Positions 10,924-22,350 of a DNA stretch of 64,000 nt are shown piece by piece. A program made the translations under genes and the position numbers. The stretch spans positions 4,278,001-4,342,000 of the forward strand of contig NC_070570.1 in NCBI RefSeq assembly GCF_026914185.1. The letters are read 5' to 3'. The notes under the pieces are model-generated. The model was not told the DNA's origin, searched no databases, and saw only the letters and a program-made list of their open reading frames with translations. Numbering within the stretch: position 1 is the stretch's first letter; every line of letters starts with the position of its first letter. This stretch comes from Puccinia triticina (taxonomy: Eukaryota > Basidiomycota > Pucciniomycetes > Pucciniales > Pucciniaceae).

Positions 10924-12680
10924 CGGTACCGAGCTCTTGGTCCCTGCCTGCCGGACTTGTCCACCGTGCTTGTGGTTCCTGCCGCAGCATATGCTTTGCG
11001 CTTGCTGCGCTCCTTGGTGCCGCCGCCTTTCTGCGCGTTCTCTGGCCCATCACACCCACGGGCCTTTGCCGCTGGGGGACTGCCTTGGGTCCGCAGCTCC
11101 TTGGACATTATCACCTCCCACTGCGTTCCCGGTAATTGGCTATGAAACAAAAAGGAGTTCATGGGTTTTGGGAGGGCATTGTTCAAACAGGCCTCGGTCA
11201 AAGCCATACTTTTGACACCTGTCAAAACCTGGCAGCTCTTATTTATTTTTTTAAAAATCAAGCTCATGTGTTACAGGTAAAAGAAAGATACCAGCAGAGA
11301 GCCATGCTTCTTGGCTATCTCTTGAAGCAGCTGACTTGGCCCCAGCTGTCCTTGCGTAGCCTCAACAGAGGGACAAGCAAAAAAGGCTGAAAACAGACAT
11401 CTGCTGCCTACTCTTTTGCGAGGTAGGGCATAAGTCCCTCCTTCGGAGGGTCGCTTTGCAACAGTGCTCGCGCGCCTCCAATCGAGGGACTTAGCTAAGT
11501 TTGCTAAAGATTTACCTAGATGGTGGTGGATGCTCTAAGTAAGATAATGGAAGGAAAAGAAAAAGAGAGCCAAAATTGACCACCCCTCTTCCCTCCTGCA
11601 CTCCACGCCTGTCAACTGCCGTTACCACCCTAATCCACACTAATCTGACATCTGCATGCCGCTCCCAGGCTCCGTTCCTTCCCAACGCTTGACTTCCCAC
11701 GTCAGCCCCAATGAAGCAAGAAATTGTGCCTCTTTGAAATGGTCAAACCAATGAAGGAGATTTAGAGGATGCTTTGAAGACTAGCTTAACAAAGCCGCTC
11801 AAACAGAGGTCCAGGGCGCCCGGAGCGCTCTCTGTAGGAGAGGCCTGTGAGTGATCTCTCACTTCAAGCAGGAGCAGAAAGCATCTCCTACACAGCAAGC
11901 CAAGAATGACATAAGAAAACTGAACAGACAGATTTGTGGGTTTGGTCCTTGTGAAAAAATCGGCCCACTTGCTTGTCTTGTAGCCGCAAAAATCACTCCA
12001 GCAGGCACAACCTGGTGGGTCCTCATGTGGAACACACAAACATGCTTGATTTTTTTGGAAACATGATTGAAAGTCAGCCTATGGTGGCTGAAAGAAACTG
12101 AGCAAACCAAATTATGGTGACGGTGATGTAGCATAAGGCACATTTGGGGCAGATACGTGGAGAGGCTGGGGGAGGAGCTATGAAAAGTTTCGAAACCTCC
12201 CAGCCAAACAAACTCTCTGCTCGCGCTCAAAAGTTGCGATATGCGCAAGGCCTTCCCTGCGGGAGGGACGGCTTTGGCGCCAGCCACAGCAAGCCTCCCA
12301 CTAGGGGGACTTGTGTTCAGTAAGTTTCGATGAGCCATTGACACATTCTCCTTAATCTGCCTAAGACTGTGTTAATATTTCAGCACCCACAAGTACATTT
12401 GACTGAAGACGAGAAGAAAAGCAGGCGACAACCCCACGAACCCAAAGCGAATACACAAAAGATAAATGAACGAGGGTTGTCGGGCCAACCCAAAACTAGA
12501 ATACAAAGCAATAAAAGCCCGAGTGGTGATTACGAGAAAAGCTTGAGGAAACTGCACAAGTTTTGCAGGAATTTTTGGTGCTCGGGGCAGTTGATTGAAT
12601 CGCGTTTGTAGCGAAACTGCGGGGTATAGTCGGGGATGAATCCAGGCCCATGGTCTTCATGTTTGGGGTGGCCGTGTCCT
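10924..12680. other. Intergenic / retrotransposon 5' side, no gene supported
   Basis: Short open frames only. 11405-11505 holds a GC-rich stem-loop segment beginning CATAAGTCCCTCC and ending CGAGGGACTTAGCTAAG, and 12240-12325 a related segment ending AGGGGGACTTGTGTTCAG; both belong to a motif family dispersed through the window. I see no other structure that can be named. Confidence 0.5.
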
Positions 12681-15208
12681 TCAAGAGGAAACTGTTGATG
12701 TGCATGGCTTTCCAGAGGAAAATGTTCCTGTCCGATCTGCACACGGACGAAAAAAAGTCAATGGACGGGAAAAGGGAGTGCCCTTTATAATATGAGGGGG
12801 GGAGGAAAGGCGTACGGGGTCAGAGTGGAGGCCGGGGTGGCCGTCGGCAAAGCACCCGTCGAGGGAGTTGAAAGAGTCCCGACACGGCTGGACGAAGGGG
12901 GAGGGAGATTGGGGAAGGGAGGAGAGGGAGCTGCCGATGGTGGAGATCGAGGGAGCTCTGAGGTCGTGAGGCTCGGGCTTCAAGTAGCCGGGATGGTCGA
13001 GGGGCGGGTGGATGTCGATGGGCCATCCGCAGAAGGCGCGGAAGGAGTGCCACAACGGGCTGTCGATGATCGGGCGCGAATAGTCGAACATGGACGCCGG
13101 CTCGTCCTCCGGGAACTGTGCGGCGATCTTGCGTCCCAGGCGATCGAAGCACCACGCGATGTCCCGCGTCTCCTTCTCCGTCACCGCCGGCTCGATCCCG
13201 TCCAGCCATACACACACCTTCAAGGCCCCCATCGGAAAGCCCGCGATCCCTTCGCTCGCCCAGTAATCCAGATACGTCGCTAGACAGGCCGTCAAGTCTC
13301 CCTCGCTGCCCATCTTGCTTAGCTCGCCCTCGGGCCCCGTCAGATCCTTTATCGTCGCATTCAATCCTTCGAGGACATCACTAGTGCTCAAATTATCTTT
13401 CCATCCAAATCGCCAAGAAACAAAAATTAGTGTCTGGTATTCGGCAGGTTTCCTCTTCCGTGGGACAAGGACTGACTTCGATGATCCAGCCGAAGAGCCT
13501 CGAGGAATTGGTCGCGGACTTCAGGGACCCGCGTGTCGGTAAAGACGCAGATCTGCTCAAAGACAGGCGGCTGTACGATCTTGACTTCTTTCTCTTCGTA
13601 GGAAAGTTGGAGAGTGGGGGGATTTGGGGGCTCGTCAGAGCCCGATCTTTTGATTTTCTTGCGACACGAAGGCGGGGCGGGGAGGAGGGCGAGCGGGGAA
13701 TCCGACGAGCTCTCGGAGAGTCTGCGGGCGTGCTTCGGGGGCCTCGTTGCCGCCACGCGAGCGGGCCTCTTTTTTTCTGGGCTGGGGAACCGCCGGGCGA
13801 GGGGCATGTCATCAGCGACAAGCAGAACGTCGTCTGTCTCCGAAGAACTCTCAATCCTGTAATGACAGCGTTTTTTGCGGGAGATACGCTCGGGGCGCCT
13901 GTTTCTATCGGGAGACTCGATCTGAGAAAGCGCCGGTCGCGCCGACGCACACGGTCTGGGCGCCTTGATGTCTTGTTCGGGGGGTTTGTCGGGAAGGAAG
14001 CTGGGTTTGGGAGGCAGCGAGCAGGTCGAGGCCGATGGGCCTTTCGGGATAGGAGCAGACTTCTCGGAATGGGCAGGTGTTGTAGCAGGTTGAGGGGGCA
14101 TGGACGCCGAGCCAGCAGGCTTGAACGTGCCGGTCACAAAGGGATTATTGGCCCTGACTGTTTTGGGAGGACCCTGTGAAGAATCAGTGGTGGGCTGTGC
14201 AGCAGCATCGGCGCTGTTTTTGGCCGTAGAGCTGCGGCTTTTGTCAGTAGAACTGCCAAATTCTCTGCTGGGGCCCATAGTTTCAGTAGAAGAGCTGGTA
14301 GCTTTGACGGTGTCCGAACAGTTCTTGATGGCAGATGATCTAGAGCTCCTGGTAGTAGAAGTAGTAGCAGAGCTGTTTTTGGTGTGAGGGGTCCAAGTTT
14401 TATCAGTAGAGCTATCAGCTTTCGGATTAGTCGCTTTCGGATTAGTCGCTCTCGGATTAGTCGCTTTCGGATCAGTCGGGCTTTTGCTAGTTTTCGCGGT
14501 CGAGCTGCCAGTTGTCTCAGCAGTAGTAGTGGCCTGGGCAGCAAACTGACGCTGGAAGAGAGAGAGAGTATCCTTGACTAAGGGGTCGAGTTGGAGGGAT
14601 CGGTCCGGGATGTTGGGGAAGTGGGGGGTGAAGAGGTGATGGGTTGCGACGCGGGCGGCCTCGATGGTCTGGAGGTAGGTAGTGATGGAGCGGATGGTTG
14701 GACGAGGGTCGCGATGAGCCCACAGGAGGAACTTGTCCCGGGTTATCGGCCAGCCTGAGGCACTCCGGGCCCCGCTCGATGCCGTCTTGCGCCCTTTAAA
14801 AAACTTGAGGTATCGTTTGAGCCGCGTCAGCCATCGGTCCTCTAGTTCGTTGTATGGCCGATGCGTAAAGAAGCTGTCGGATGATCGGCTATTGATGAAC
14901 TCGGCAAACGCTTCTTCCCCTTGTTCCTCTGGATAGACATTCGAAAAGAAAGAAATAAAAATCACAGTCCTATCAATGTACATTGCTCTCATGCACATTA
15001 TTTGCTTGCAACACTTACGGGTAGCTGAGCAGGCGATGACAGCTTCTAGTTCGGCATTAGTGACTGGCTTATATTTGGGATCGCCGGAGTAATCTTTCGC
15101 CTTGTTCTTCTTATTCACTCCGTTTTTTGGCCCGGGCTGAGTTTCTGGAATAGTCGTAGTCGTGGTCGTCGCAGTTTTCGTGGCCGAGTGGTCTCCCTGT
15201 CCATCCAT
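12681..15208 (-). CDS. Uncharacterised 785-aa protein, low-complexity middle
   Basis: Three exons on the minus strand: 15208-15019, 14928-13477 and 13396-12681, joined by a GTAAGT-CAG intron (90 bp) and a GTCAGT-AAG intron (80 bp); the total of 2,358 nt is an exact multiple of three. Start chosen at the ATG of MDGQGDHSATKTA. Order: Thr-rich N-terminus, a basic region, a folded-looking block ending near EEAFAEFINS and RWLTRLKRYLKFF, a long Ser/Thr/Lys-rich low-complexity region with repeated KATNPKATNPK-type units, a basic segment with RRPERISRKKRCHYR (possible nuclear signal), and a C-terminal region with many Trp and Asp residues (LDYWASEGIAGFP, AWCFDRLGRKIAAQ). I do not recognise the family. 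It is divergent from the GPALPP gene, with about 490 bp between start codons. A nuclear or regulatory role is possible but unsupported. Confidence 0.65.
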
Positions 15209-15695
15209 CTCCGCGGGATGTGTCCTCTCGTCTCGGCTCTCCGCTCGGCTGGTGCTGGTTCGCTCTGCCAGTATGAAAAAGAAGTGCCGGGTTTTTTGGG
15301 TCCGCTGACTGCGGCACTGCGGAGCTACATAAACTGTATGGGATCTGCGGCCCCGGGCTGTCCCGGGGTAGACCTGAGTGACATCCCAGTCCACCTGGGG
15401 TTCACCTGGGGCGCACATGTCACCGGAAGGCGGGATTAGCGGGTACCCGCAGGTACCGGTGTACTGGGTTATTTCCTTACCAGCACCCGACACACCCCGG
15501 GATCCCCTGTCGGGTGCACGGCGCGTGAGAGGGACCAGCACTCGGGTACCCGGGACCCGAAGGCCTTCCCTGGACCCGCGTGACGAGAGCCCACGACGTT
15601 GATTTGCAACAGCTCCAAACGAGAAATTTCCCATTCCAACGACTCCTCGCCGACGGACGTAACCTTCACCGCAGGAAAGCGTGATCCAGTAAAGA
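15209..15695. promoter_or_regulatory. Divergent promoter region, GC-rich with GGGTACCC motifs
   Basis: The 487 bp between two divergent start codons. It is GC-rich and carries repeated CGGGTACC/GGTACCCG motifs (for example near 15440, 15450 and 15544). Similar CGGGTAYC motifs occur upstream of EBP2 at 62350-62480. No TATA box is evident. Confidence 0.45.
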
Positions 15696-15929
15696 ATGTC
15701 TGCCCCGGTTGCCGGCCCCTCCTCGCCGCCTGGTCCGCGGATCAACCCGAAGACCGCGGCTGTCCCAAAACAGACCCCAGCCGCAGAAGGGGCGGATTCG
15801 GACTCGGAGGACGAATTCATGCCCAGCCTTCCCCCCGCGCTCAGCGCGAGCAAGCCCAAAGCGCCCATCGGACCCACACTCCCGCCCGGCTTCGTGATCC
15901 CAGACGACCACACTAATCGCTCCGTGGAA

Positions 15930-15961
<32 letters not shown>

Positions 15962-16908
15962 TGATGATGTTGCGGGCCCAGCGCCGCTCCCCGCCCATCT
16001 TGCGGCGGCGGTCGGGGCGCAGAACGAGGGCGTCCTGGCGCTCAAGGAGCGCGAGGAACGGCAGAAAGAATTGGACCGGATCGAGCAGGAAAGTAAACTG
16101 CTTAAACGGGAAGAGTGGATGTTGCTGCCCCCCAAGGAGCTGGACCTCCAAGCCAGTCAGTCTTGTCTTTCCCACCAAAAAAACCCCCTTCAGTTTGCTC
16201 TTGGCTCCCACATTCTCTTTAGGAAACGAACCAAACCCGCATGCCTGAATTGTTCTGCTGGGTTCTGATTTGTAGTTGTTGCTGTTGTTTTTTGACGGAG
16301 GAAAACAGCGATCGATCCGACGAAGATCAAAGCGCGAGGGTTCAAGCAGACCACGAAGCCGCATTCGAGCTCGACGGACCGCCAGACCAGCGCCGGCTCG
16401 TTGTGGACCGAGACGCCGGCGGAGCGGAGCCAGCGACTCGCTGACGAGGCGATCGGGAAGCGCCGAAGAGCAGAAGAGAACGTGCATGATGAGGGAGACG
16501 ATTTGGAGGCTTCTAAGCGGAAGAAACGCGATAAGCTGATGCGTCAACAGGTCGAGGAACACAATGCGAGTCCTTCCTCTCCTCTTCCTCGCAAGGATGA
16601 AACCACAGAAAGAAAGAAAGAAAAAACTAATATTGTCTTTGGTCCTACGTGGACGGTGTGAATGGTTGATGATCCAGAAATCTGCCCGAAACGCCTCTTT
16701 ACTCGACCTGCACAAGACAGCCAGTGTGAATGTGTCGAATTCAAAGACGAAGACGGAGAAGGAGAGCGAGCGGAAGCAGGCGGCTGTGTGGGACCACGAC
16801 GCAATGATGGGAGTCAATTCGAAGCTGTTGTCCGCAACCCAGAAGGCCGACTTGATCAAGGATGCGAAGGGATTGGGCGGCCGGTTCGGCGGCGGTAGCT
16901 TTCTCTGA
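15696..16908 (+). CDS. GPALPP motif / DUF3752 protein
   Basis: Three exons: 15696-16155, 16309-16565 and 16678-16908. The second donor is uncertain: either a GC-AG intron from 16566 or a GT donor at 16551; both keep the frame. The protein starts MSAPVAGPSSPPGPR, has the GPALPP-type motif APIGPTLPPGFVIP, a poly-Ala/poly-Asp run, a charged coiled-coil-like segment, the DUF3752 core DPTKIKARGF, then LWTETPAERSQRLADEAIGK, and ends with SLLDLHK and the terminal block DLIKDAKGLGGRFGGG. This order is that of human GPALPP1 (KIAA1704) and its fungal relatives, which are poorly characterised proteins. Length is about 315 residues, close to the family norm. The family assignment is firm; the function is unknown. 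Confidence 0.88.
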
Positions 16909-17654
16909 CGTCCTCCATCTCAGCTGGCTCCTCCAAATATATCACATTTGCGCAAATATAATCATGTATTATTCACAATGAGCATGTGGTCTGCCCAAAA
17001 CAAGACCAACAGGATGCATGTAAGATCAGCCCAGAACCTCCCTGGGAGTCAAGAGCGTGGATTGGGTATCCCCATTGGAGCAGTTTATGCGGGTGTAGTC
17101 AAATTAGGTAGTGTGGCAGAAAACATTGAGAGAAGTTTGCAAGTTGAGATGAGGTGGAGGGTAAGCTATCACATGCTGTGTAGTTTATGTTTTACTTGTA
17201 TAATATGCAGCAATATTCCGCCTAACTCTTGAGGATTGTCTGAGTCGATTTTAGTGGGAACATCCCACCTGAATCTATCATTCACTTCCTCATGAAACAC
17301 TTCTGGTGTATGAGCTCAGGTCCATTTTGCATGCTTTGGTGTCTATCAATTGCTGTTGTTGGTTGATGATGATTATTCATGAGAACCAAGACTGGAAAGG
17401 TGTGATAAATGTTTAGATGATTACAAGGAAACAAAGGTTCTTCCATTATCATGAAGAGGACAAGGGATGGCCAAAGGGGGAAAAATGTACAGAGACCTGG
17501 ATGAAGTACACAAAATCAGAACTTTTGTGGCACACTCTTACACCACAGGTTTTGGAAGATGGATGCTCAACATCAAGTATTGCCTTGCCTTGATGTGCGC
17601 CACCCGGGCCACCATATAGTTGGCATATCAGCAGCGGCATAATCCGCTGTGGTG

Positions 17655-17768
17655 TTAAATGGTGCATGCACACACATGTTAAAGGGTGCACACACACATG
17701 TTAAAGGGTGCGCACACACATGTTAAAGGGTGCGCACACACATGTTAAAGGGTGCGCACACACATGTG
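17655..17768. repeat. 22-bp tandem repeat (ACACATGTTAAAGGGTGCGC-type)
   Basis: About five copies of a 22-bp unit ACACATGTTAAAGGGTGCGCAC, the first copies with small variants. Confidence 0.85.
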
Positions 17769-18049
17769 GAATTGAGGAAGACACTCAGCTAACTGCGCTG
17801 GAAGGCAAAATTGAAAGTACATATAAAGTCAAATACAGGCCTACAGGTACCTGCCAAAGGACAATTAGTGGAAGCATTGTAGGCTGGGTGCTGTGCTGAC
17901 ACTAGGAGTAGCAGAGAAAAATTGTTTCTGGAAGTCAAGAAGTAGCCCATAATATTTTGTCTAACAAAGTTCTAGATGTGATATTTTGCTCCTTGGAAAA
18001 TCCAGTATATGTATCTCCATGGTCTGTTTTATGATCAGCTCAGTCTTGG

Positions 18050-18071
18050 CTAGTGCACAGCTGTGCACTAG
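18050..18071. repeat. Perfect 22-bp palindrome
   Basis: CTAGTGCACAG followed directly by its reverse complement CTGTGCACTAG, without a spacer. It lies 86 bp from the 3' end of the Tet-like gene. Function unknown. Confidence 0.8.
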
Positions 18072-18156
18072 AAAGATTTTGAGCAACTTGCAAATATTCC
18101 AGGCTGTTCCAGCCTGGGATTCATTTTTATTAACCTGGTTCTAATTTAGTATTGAC

Positions 18157-19432
18157 TCAAGTATGCCACATGTCAACTGGCAGCGGTTTCTTGAGTTTTT
18201 TCATAGTGTTAGTGGTTTTAGTAGGTATTTGTAAATACATTCCAGTTTTGGTACACTTGCTTGGTTCAAGGGGTTTTAGAGTACCCCAAACATAGTCTCT
18301 TTGACTGAAGATCATCTTACAGATCATGTTTGGTTTCAACTGTACTCCAAACTTACAGTCACAAAAGATAAAATGACACCCAGAAACATCATACTTATCC
18401 AATGGCAATGCAAGTCTACTAGTTTGCTTGATTGTGTGGATTAAAATGAGAAAGGAAAAAGGGAGGTTACAGTCATCACCTTTGTCCTTATGAGCATGAT
18501 TAAAAAAGCCATTCAAAGTAAAGGAGAGATTGGAAGAGAAGTTGAAAGGTGAGCTGTTGTCCTCTGCATAATTTTCTGTATCCAAGGTGGGTATGTTGAA
18601 TTTCTTCTTTTACTCTTGGTTGTTTTTTAGAGTAACATGACCGAATTGATGAAAAGTTTTCCACAAGATTTGTTTTGCACAGCCAAAGTCCTTAAGGTGA
18701 TGTTTATACTCTTCCGCAAACTTGAGGATGTTGGCTTTGAGTGTATTGTCCAAGAATTTCAAATCTTTTCATTGACTTTCTCCACCCAATCACCCACATT
18801 GTTCCTGCACAAGATCAACCTTTATCCAAAAAAGAAGTTCCTTAATAAACTACCAAATATCTCGAAATAAAATGAAACTTTGGAAATAACTCACCCTTGG
18901 ATGCCACGGGTGAAACAAACTTTTTGGCCTGATGCAAAAACAAGCACAGGAACTGATAATCATCCAGTTCATCCGTGTCCCCTTTGGTGAGGTTGGTGAA
19001 GTGCTTAGCTGAGATCAGCTTGCCATTGGCCTTATCAAACACCCAAACGTGGCCGTGGTTGTAAAGTTTGAAGCTTGTTTCAACATATCATTGAACAGAA
19101 GCAATTTCAGCAGGAGTGGGGGCTTGGGGGATAATGGGAATGCTGGATGGTTTTTTTGGTTTTGAGTTGGGTTGGTTCTTCTGCTTTCTGTATTTCTTCC
19201 ACACACGCTTTCTTTCTGCAAGCGCCTCTGCCTCTTCTTGAGTGATGGCAGGGAAAAGGTCAACTGTTTCCACATCAGCAATATAGATCATTAGTGGTTT
19301 GTGTGTAACATGTTTTTTGCATAGCAACAACTTTGTATAAGGTTCTTGATCTAATCTCTGTCTCTGCGGGGAATTGTCATTGGATTGTCTTCTTTGATGG
19401 AGTCTTTGGGCACTACACAAAGCAACAACCAT
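18157..19432 (-). pseudogene. Tet/JBP-like 2OG-Fe(II) oxygenase gene, probably damaged
   Basis: Minus-strand gene recognisable in pieces. 19432-19088 gives an N-terminal charged region (AEALAERKRVWKKYRK). 19065-18880 encodes HVWVFDKANGKLISAKHF and QAKKFVSPVASKGE. About 18800-18755 encodes GTMWVIGWRKSMKRFEILG. Then, in a shifted frame, LKANILKFAEEYKHHL and GCAKQILWKTFHQFGHVTL follow. 18585-18157 encodes the oxygenase core with LSFTLNGFFNHAHKDKGDD (a candidate iron-binding HxD in HKD), CHFIFCDCKFGVQ, MIFSQRDYVWGTL and KTTNTMKKL. This order matches the Tet-like domain proteins that are multicopy in basidiomycetes and linked to transposons; TET/JBP enzymes oxidise 5-methylcytosine or thymine. Introns explain some frame changes, but the shift after EILGQ has no obvious splice sites, so I call a pseudogene. 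Family moderately sure, integrity uncertain. Confidence 0.6.
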
Positions 19433-20282
19433 AGATGTGTGGCTAAGTTCAGTTTGACCATGCAGTCACATAGTTGTTGCAAGAGGCCAAATGTACCAAG
19501 GAAGAAGAATGATCCAACACCAATTTGAAGCCAATAAAAAGGGAGAAAAAAACAAAAACAACAAAAATCAGTCTCTAGTTAAGATGGGGAGAGAAAAAAC
19601 ACCAACACTGAGTTTCACTTTTTGTGGGGTTTTATTTGAAAAAACAGATTTGTGATCTTAATAATAAAAACTATGTTGGGGAACAATTGTTTTCTAATCT
19701 TAAATGGTAATGCAAAGCTGAAGTCAGTAGGAAGCTCAGGGTTGAAAAGGAGAAAATTATTGCTTATTGGATCAGATTCAGCAGCTTGGGATTGGATGAA
19801 GGGCAGGGCAGCTGGGGATGCTGTAATAAATTAGCCAATCAATCAGTGGATACATTGGCTGGAGTAGATCAATTAAACAAGAGCTTGGGCTGATTGGGTA
19901 GGCGTTAAGCAGCTTGGGCTAGGCTTGGATGGAGGGCAAGGCAGCTTAGGAGGCTGTAATCAACTGGCCAACAAAACTGTTTATACTTGAAAGTAGGAAG
20001 AAAAGAGCATGCTTACTGCTCTGCTTGCCATGGTAAATAGGGCTTGCACAAGTGTCTTGACCCCCTGTTCCCAAATACAAACCTACCCACTAGCCATGGG
20101 AGTTTCCCTCTTGAATTTGTATAGCGGCGAGTGTATATTGGTCTAAAAAATATTAAACAAAGAGAGGAATAATCAAAAGAGGTACAATTTATTAGTATTA
20201 CACATCTTAAAGTAAAAAAAGAGCCTATAAATAAATTTGGGAAGTAATCCAGAATACCTTGATACATCTTTGCTTGCCACCT
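19433..20282. other. Intergenic, with imperfect duplication
   Basis: No gene. At about 19775-19970 two related segments occur (CAGCTTGGGATTGGATGAAG and CAGCTTGGGCTAGGCTTGGA, each followed by GGCAGCT...GGCTGTAAT), an imperfect tandem duplication of about 130 bp. Confidence 0.5.
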
Positions 20283-20284
20283 TG

Positions 20285-21406
20285 TTGTAGGAGTTTGCCA
20301 AAGCACACTCTGTTTGTAGGAGTGTGCCAAAGCACACTCCATTTGTAGGAGTGTGCCAAAGCACACTCCGTGATAGGAGTGTGCCAAAGCACACTCCGTG
20401 ATAGGAGTGTGCCAAAGCACACTCCGTGATAGGAGTGTGCCAAAGCACACTCCGTGATAGGAGTGTGCCAAAGCACACTCCGTGATAGGAGTGTGCCAAA
20501 GCACACTCCGTGATAGGAGTGTGCCAAAGCACACTCCGTGATAGGAGTGTGCCAAAGCACACTCCGTGATAGGAGTGTGCCAAAGCACACTCCGTGATAG
20601 GAGTGTGCCAAAGCACACTCCGTGATAGGAGTGTGCCAAAGCACACTCCGTGATAGGAGTGTGCCAAAGCACACTCCGTGATAGGAGTGTGCCAAAGCAC
20701 ACTCCGTGATAGGAGTGTGCCAAAGCACACTCCGTGATAGGAGTGTGCCAAAGCACACTCCGTGATAGGAGTGTGCCAAAGCACACTCCGTGATAGGAGT
20801 GTGCCAAAGCACACTCCGTGATAGGAGTGTGCCAAAGCACACTCCGTGATAGGAGTGTGCCAAAGCACACTCCGTGATAGGAGTGTGCCAAAGCACACTC
20901 CGTGATAGGAGTGTGCCAAAGCACACTCCGTGATAGGAGTGTGCCAAAGCACACTCCGTGATAGGAGTGTGCCAAAGCACACTCCGTGATAGGAGTGTGC
21001 CAAAGCACACTCCGTGATAGGAGTGTGCCAAAGCACACTCCGTGATAGGAGTGTGCCAAAGCACACTCCGTGATAGGAGTGTGCCAAAGCACACTCCGTG
21101 ATAGGAGTGTGCCAAAGCACACTCCGTGATAGGAGTGTGCCAAAGCACACTCCGTGATAGGAGTGTGCCAAAGCACACTCCGTGATAGGAGTGTGCCAAA
21201 GCACACTCCGTGATAGGAGTGTGCCAAAGCACACTCCGTGATAGGAGTGTGCCAAAGCACACTCCGTGATAGGAGTGTGCCAAAGCACACTCCGTGATAG
21301 GAGTGTGCCAAAGCACACTCCGTGATAGGAGTGTGCCAAAGCACACTCCGTGATAGGAGTGTGCCAAAGCACACTCCGTGATAGGAGTGTGCCAAAGCAC
21401 ACTCCG
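20285..21406. repeat. Hairpin satellite array 1 (28-bp unit, about 40 copies)
   Basis: About 40 tandem copies of a 28-bp unit: a perfect 9-bp inverted repeat GGAGTGTGC-CAAA-GCACACTCC followed by GTGATA. The three left-most units carry other spacers (CTGTTTGTA, CATTTGTA) and single changes; the rest are essentially identical, which points to recent expansion from the right. The unit has no stop in any minus-strand frame and 28 is not divisible by three, so all three minus frames stay open for about 390-480 codons as an artefact. The same hairpin recurs with a different spacer at 59840-60262. Confidence 0.95.
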
Positions 21407-22350
21407 TTGTGGTGATCAATTCTGGAACTTGTGTCAAATTGTCCACGGAGCAATCAGTGCGGCGCACAGGCGGTGCGGAAACGGTGCGGAAACGGTGCGG
21501 AACGGAGCGGAGCGCACAACTGAAGGCGGCGGCGCGCAGAGCTCGACGGCGGAACTGGAGTCAGACTAAGCAGGCCAGCGCGGACTGGATAGCAGAGGTG
21601 GTGATTGGGGGAAGCCGTGGCAGCCAGAAGGGCGGCGTGTGGGATCCTGACATCATAGGCTAGACAGGGGCGTGGAAGCTAGAGAGAGAGGAGTTTGACG
21701 GCGGTCAAAGGCAAGCGGTGGAGGCTACAGGAGTTGGCGTGAGAGCGGAGCTTGGCAGATGATGTGCGCGTGTATAGCGCTTGGCGGATGACGAGTGTGC
21801 GTGTGTGAACAGAGTTAGCGGATGGCGTGCGTGGGAGGCGGGCGGAGGATATCTTTTAGTTCTCTTCCTTTTTCTCTATAAAACCACAGTGGGGGAGGGA
21901 GGATTCATCATCATACTCCCCACAGACTCTCCTTTTTACGGTTTTTACTTTACTTTGCGGATCATTGTGCTTTTTTTACTTTGTGTACGTTGCGGAGCGG
22001 AGTTTTTACGTTGTGGACTTGCTTTATGTGTTACGGTTGCGCTTTGCGGAGTTTTGTGCTGGTTTTACGGCTGTTGTCTTGCAATTGTTGCGGAGTTTTG
22101 TGGTGGAGTTATCTTCTTTATGTGGCGGAGCTTTATTTTACTGTTTACTTTGCGGAGCTAGACTATTTTACGTGCTTTACTTTATTTATCCCACTCAGAG
22201 CCCTACAACACGGCGGAGCTGTGGAGTGGAGTTTCTCCAGATCACCCGACTTTACCTGGGAATCATCTTGGAGCGGCGGGGTCCTGACATTTATATGCAG
22301 TGACCACTTTTGTTCATCACACCGTAACATAAATATTACTTAGCTGCAAT
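21407..22350. other. GC-rich stretch with TATA box, possible solo LTR
   Basis: Many GCGGAGC/GCGGAGTTTT motifs, a TATA box (TATAAAACC at 21877) and a pyrimidine-rich segment. A start TGTCAAATTG near 21432 and an end GTCCTGACA near 22290 would fit an LTR with TGTCA/TGACA ends, but I see no matching target duplication, so this remains a guess. No protein is supported. Confidence 0.25.

Larger units (their letters stand above)
1570..11270 (-). mobile_element. Degenerate retrotransposon (DIRS-like by RT type), split by a CACTA insertion
   Basis: A minus-strand retroelement with order gag (upstream, about 10923 to 3815), reverse transcriptase (3347-2301) and RNase H (to 1608). The reading frames are interrupted by several stops and by a 5-kb CACTA element inserted in gag at 4277. 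The RT resembles fungal DIRS-type RTs in its SPLGAV, FDWEKAYR and FRWVDN blocks followed by an RNase H starting GDASTSFGIGVL. A tyrosine recombinase, which would confirm DIRS, is not found in the window; it could lie to the left of base 1 or be lost. Outer limits are approximate because no terminal repeats were located. Confidence 0.65.
16909..18156. other. Intergenic stretch with minisatellite and palindrome
   Basis: No gene is supported. It contains a 22-bp tandem repeat at 17655-17768 and a perfect 22-bp palindrome at 18050-18071, listed separately. Confidence 0.6.

Noticed and set aside
13430..14580. Plus-strand frames opposite the 785-aa gene
   Set aside because: Antisense shadows of its biased low-complexity exon.
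15209..16135. Upstream extension of the 785-aa gene as one 902-codon frame
   Set aside because: It runs antisense through the GPALPP gene and through the intron at 14929-15018; the ATG at 15208 and the spliced frame fit better.
20285..21406. CRISPR-like array
   Set aside because: Spacers are identical 6-bp segments, the unit is a plain satellite, and the genome is eukaryotic.
20013..21467. Three overlapping long open frames of 391-484 codons on the minus strand
   Set aside because: They are translations of the 28-bp satellite, which lacks minus-strand stops; no real start codon or conserved domain.
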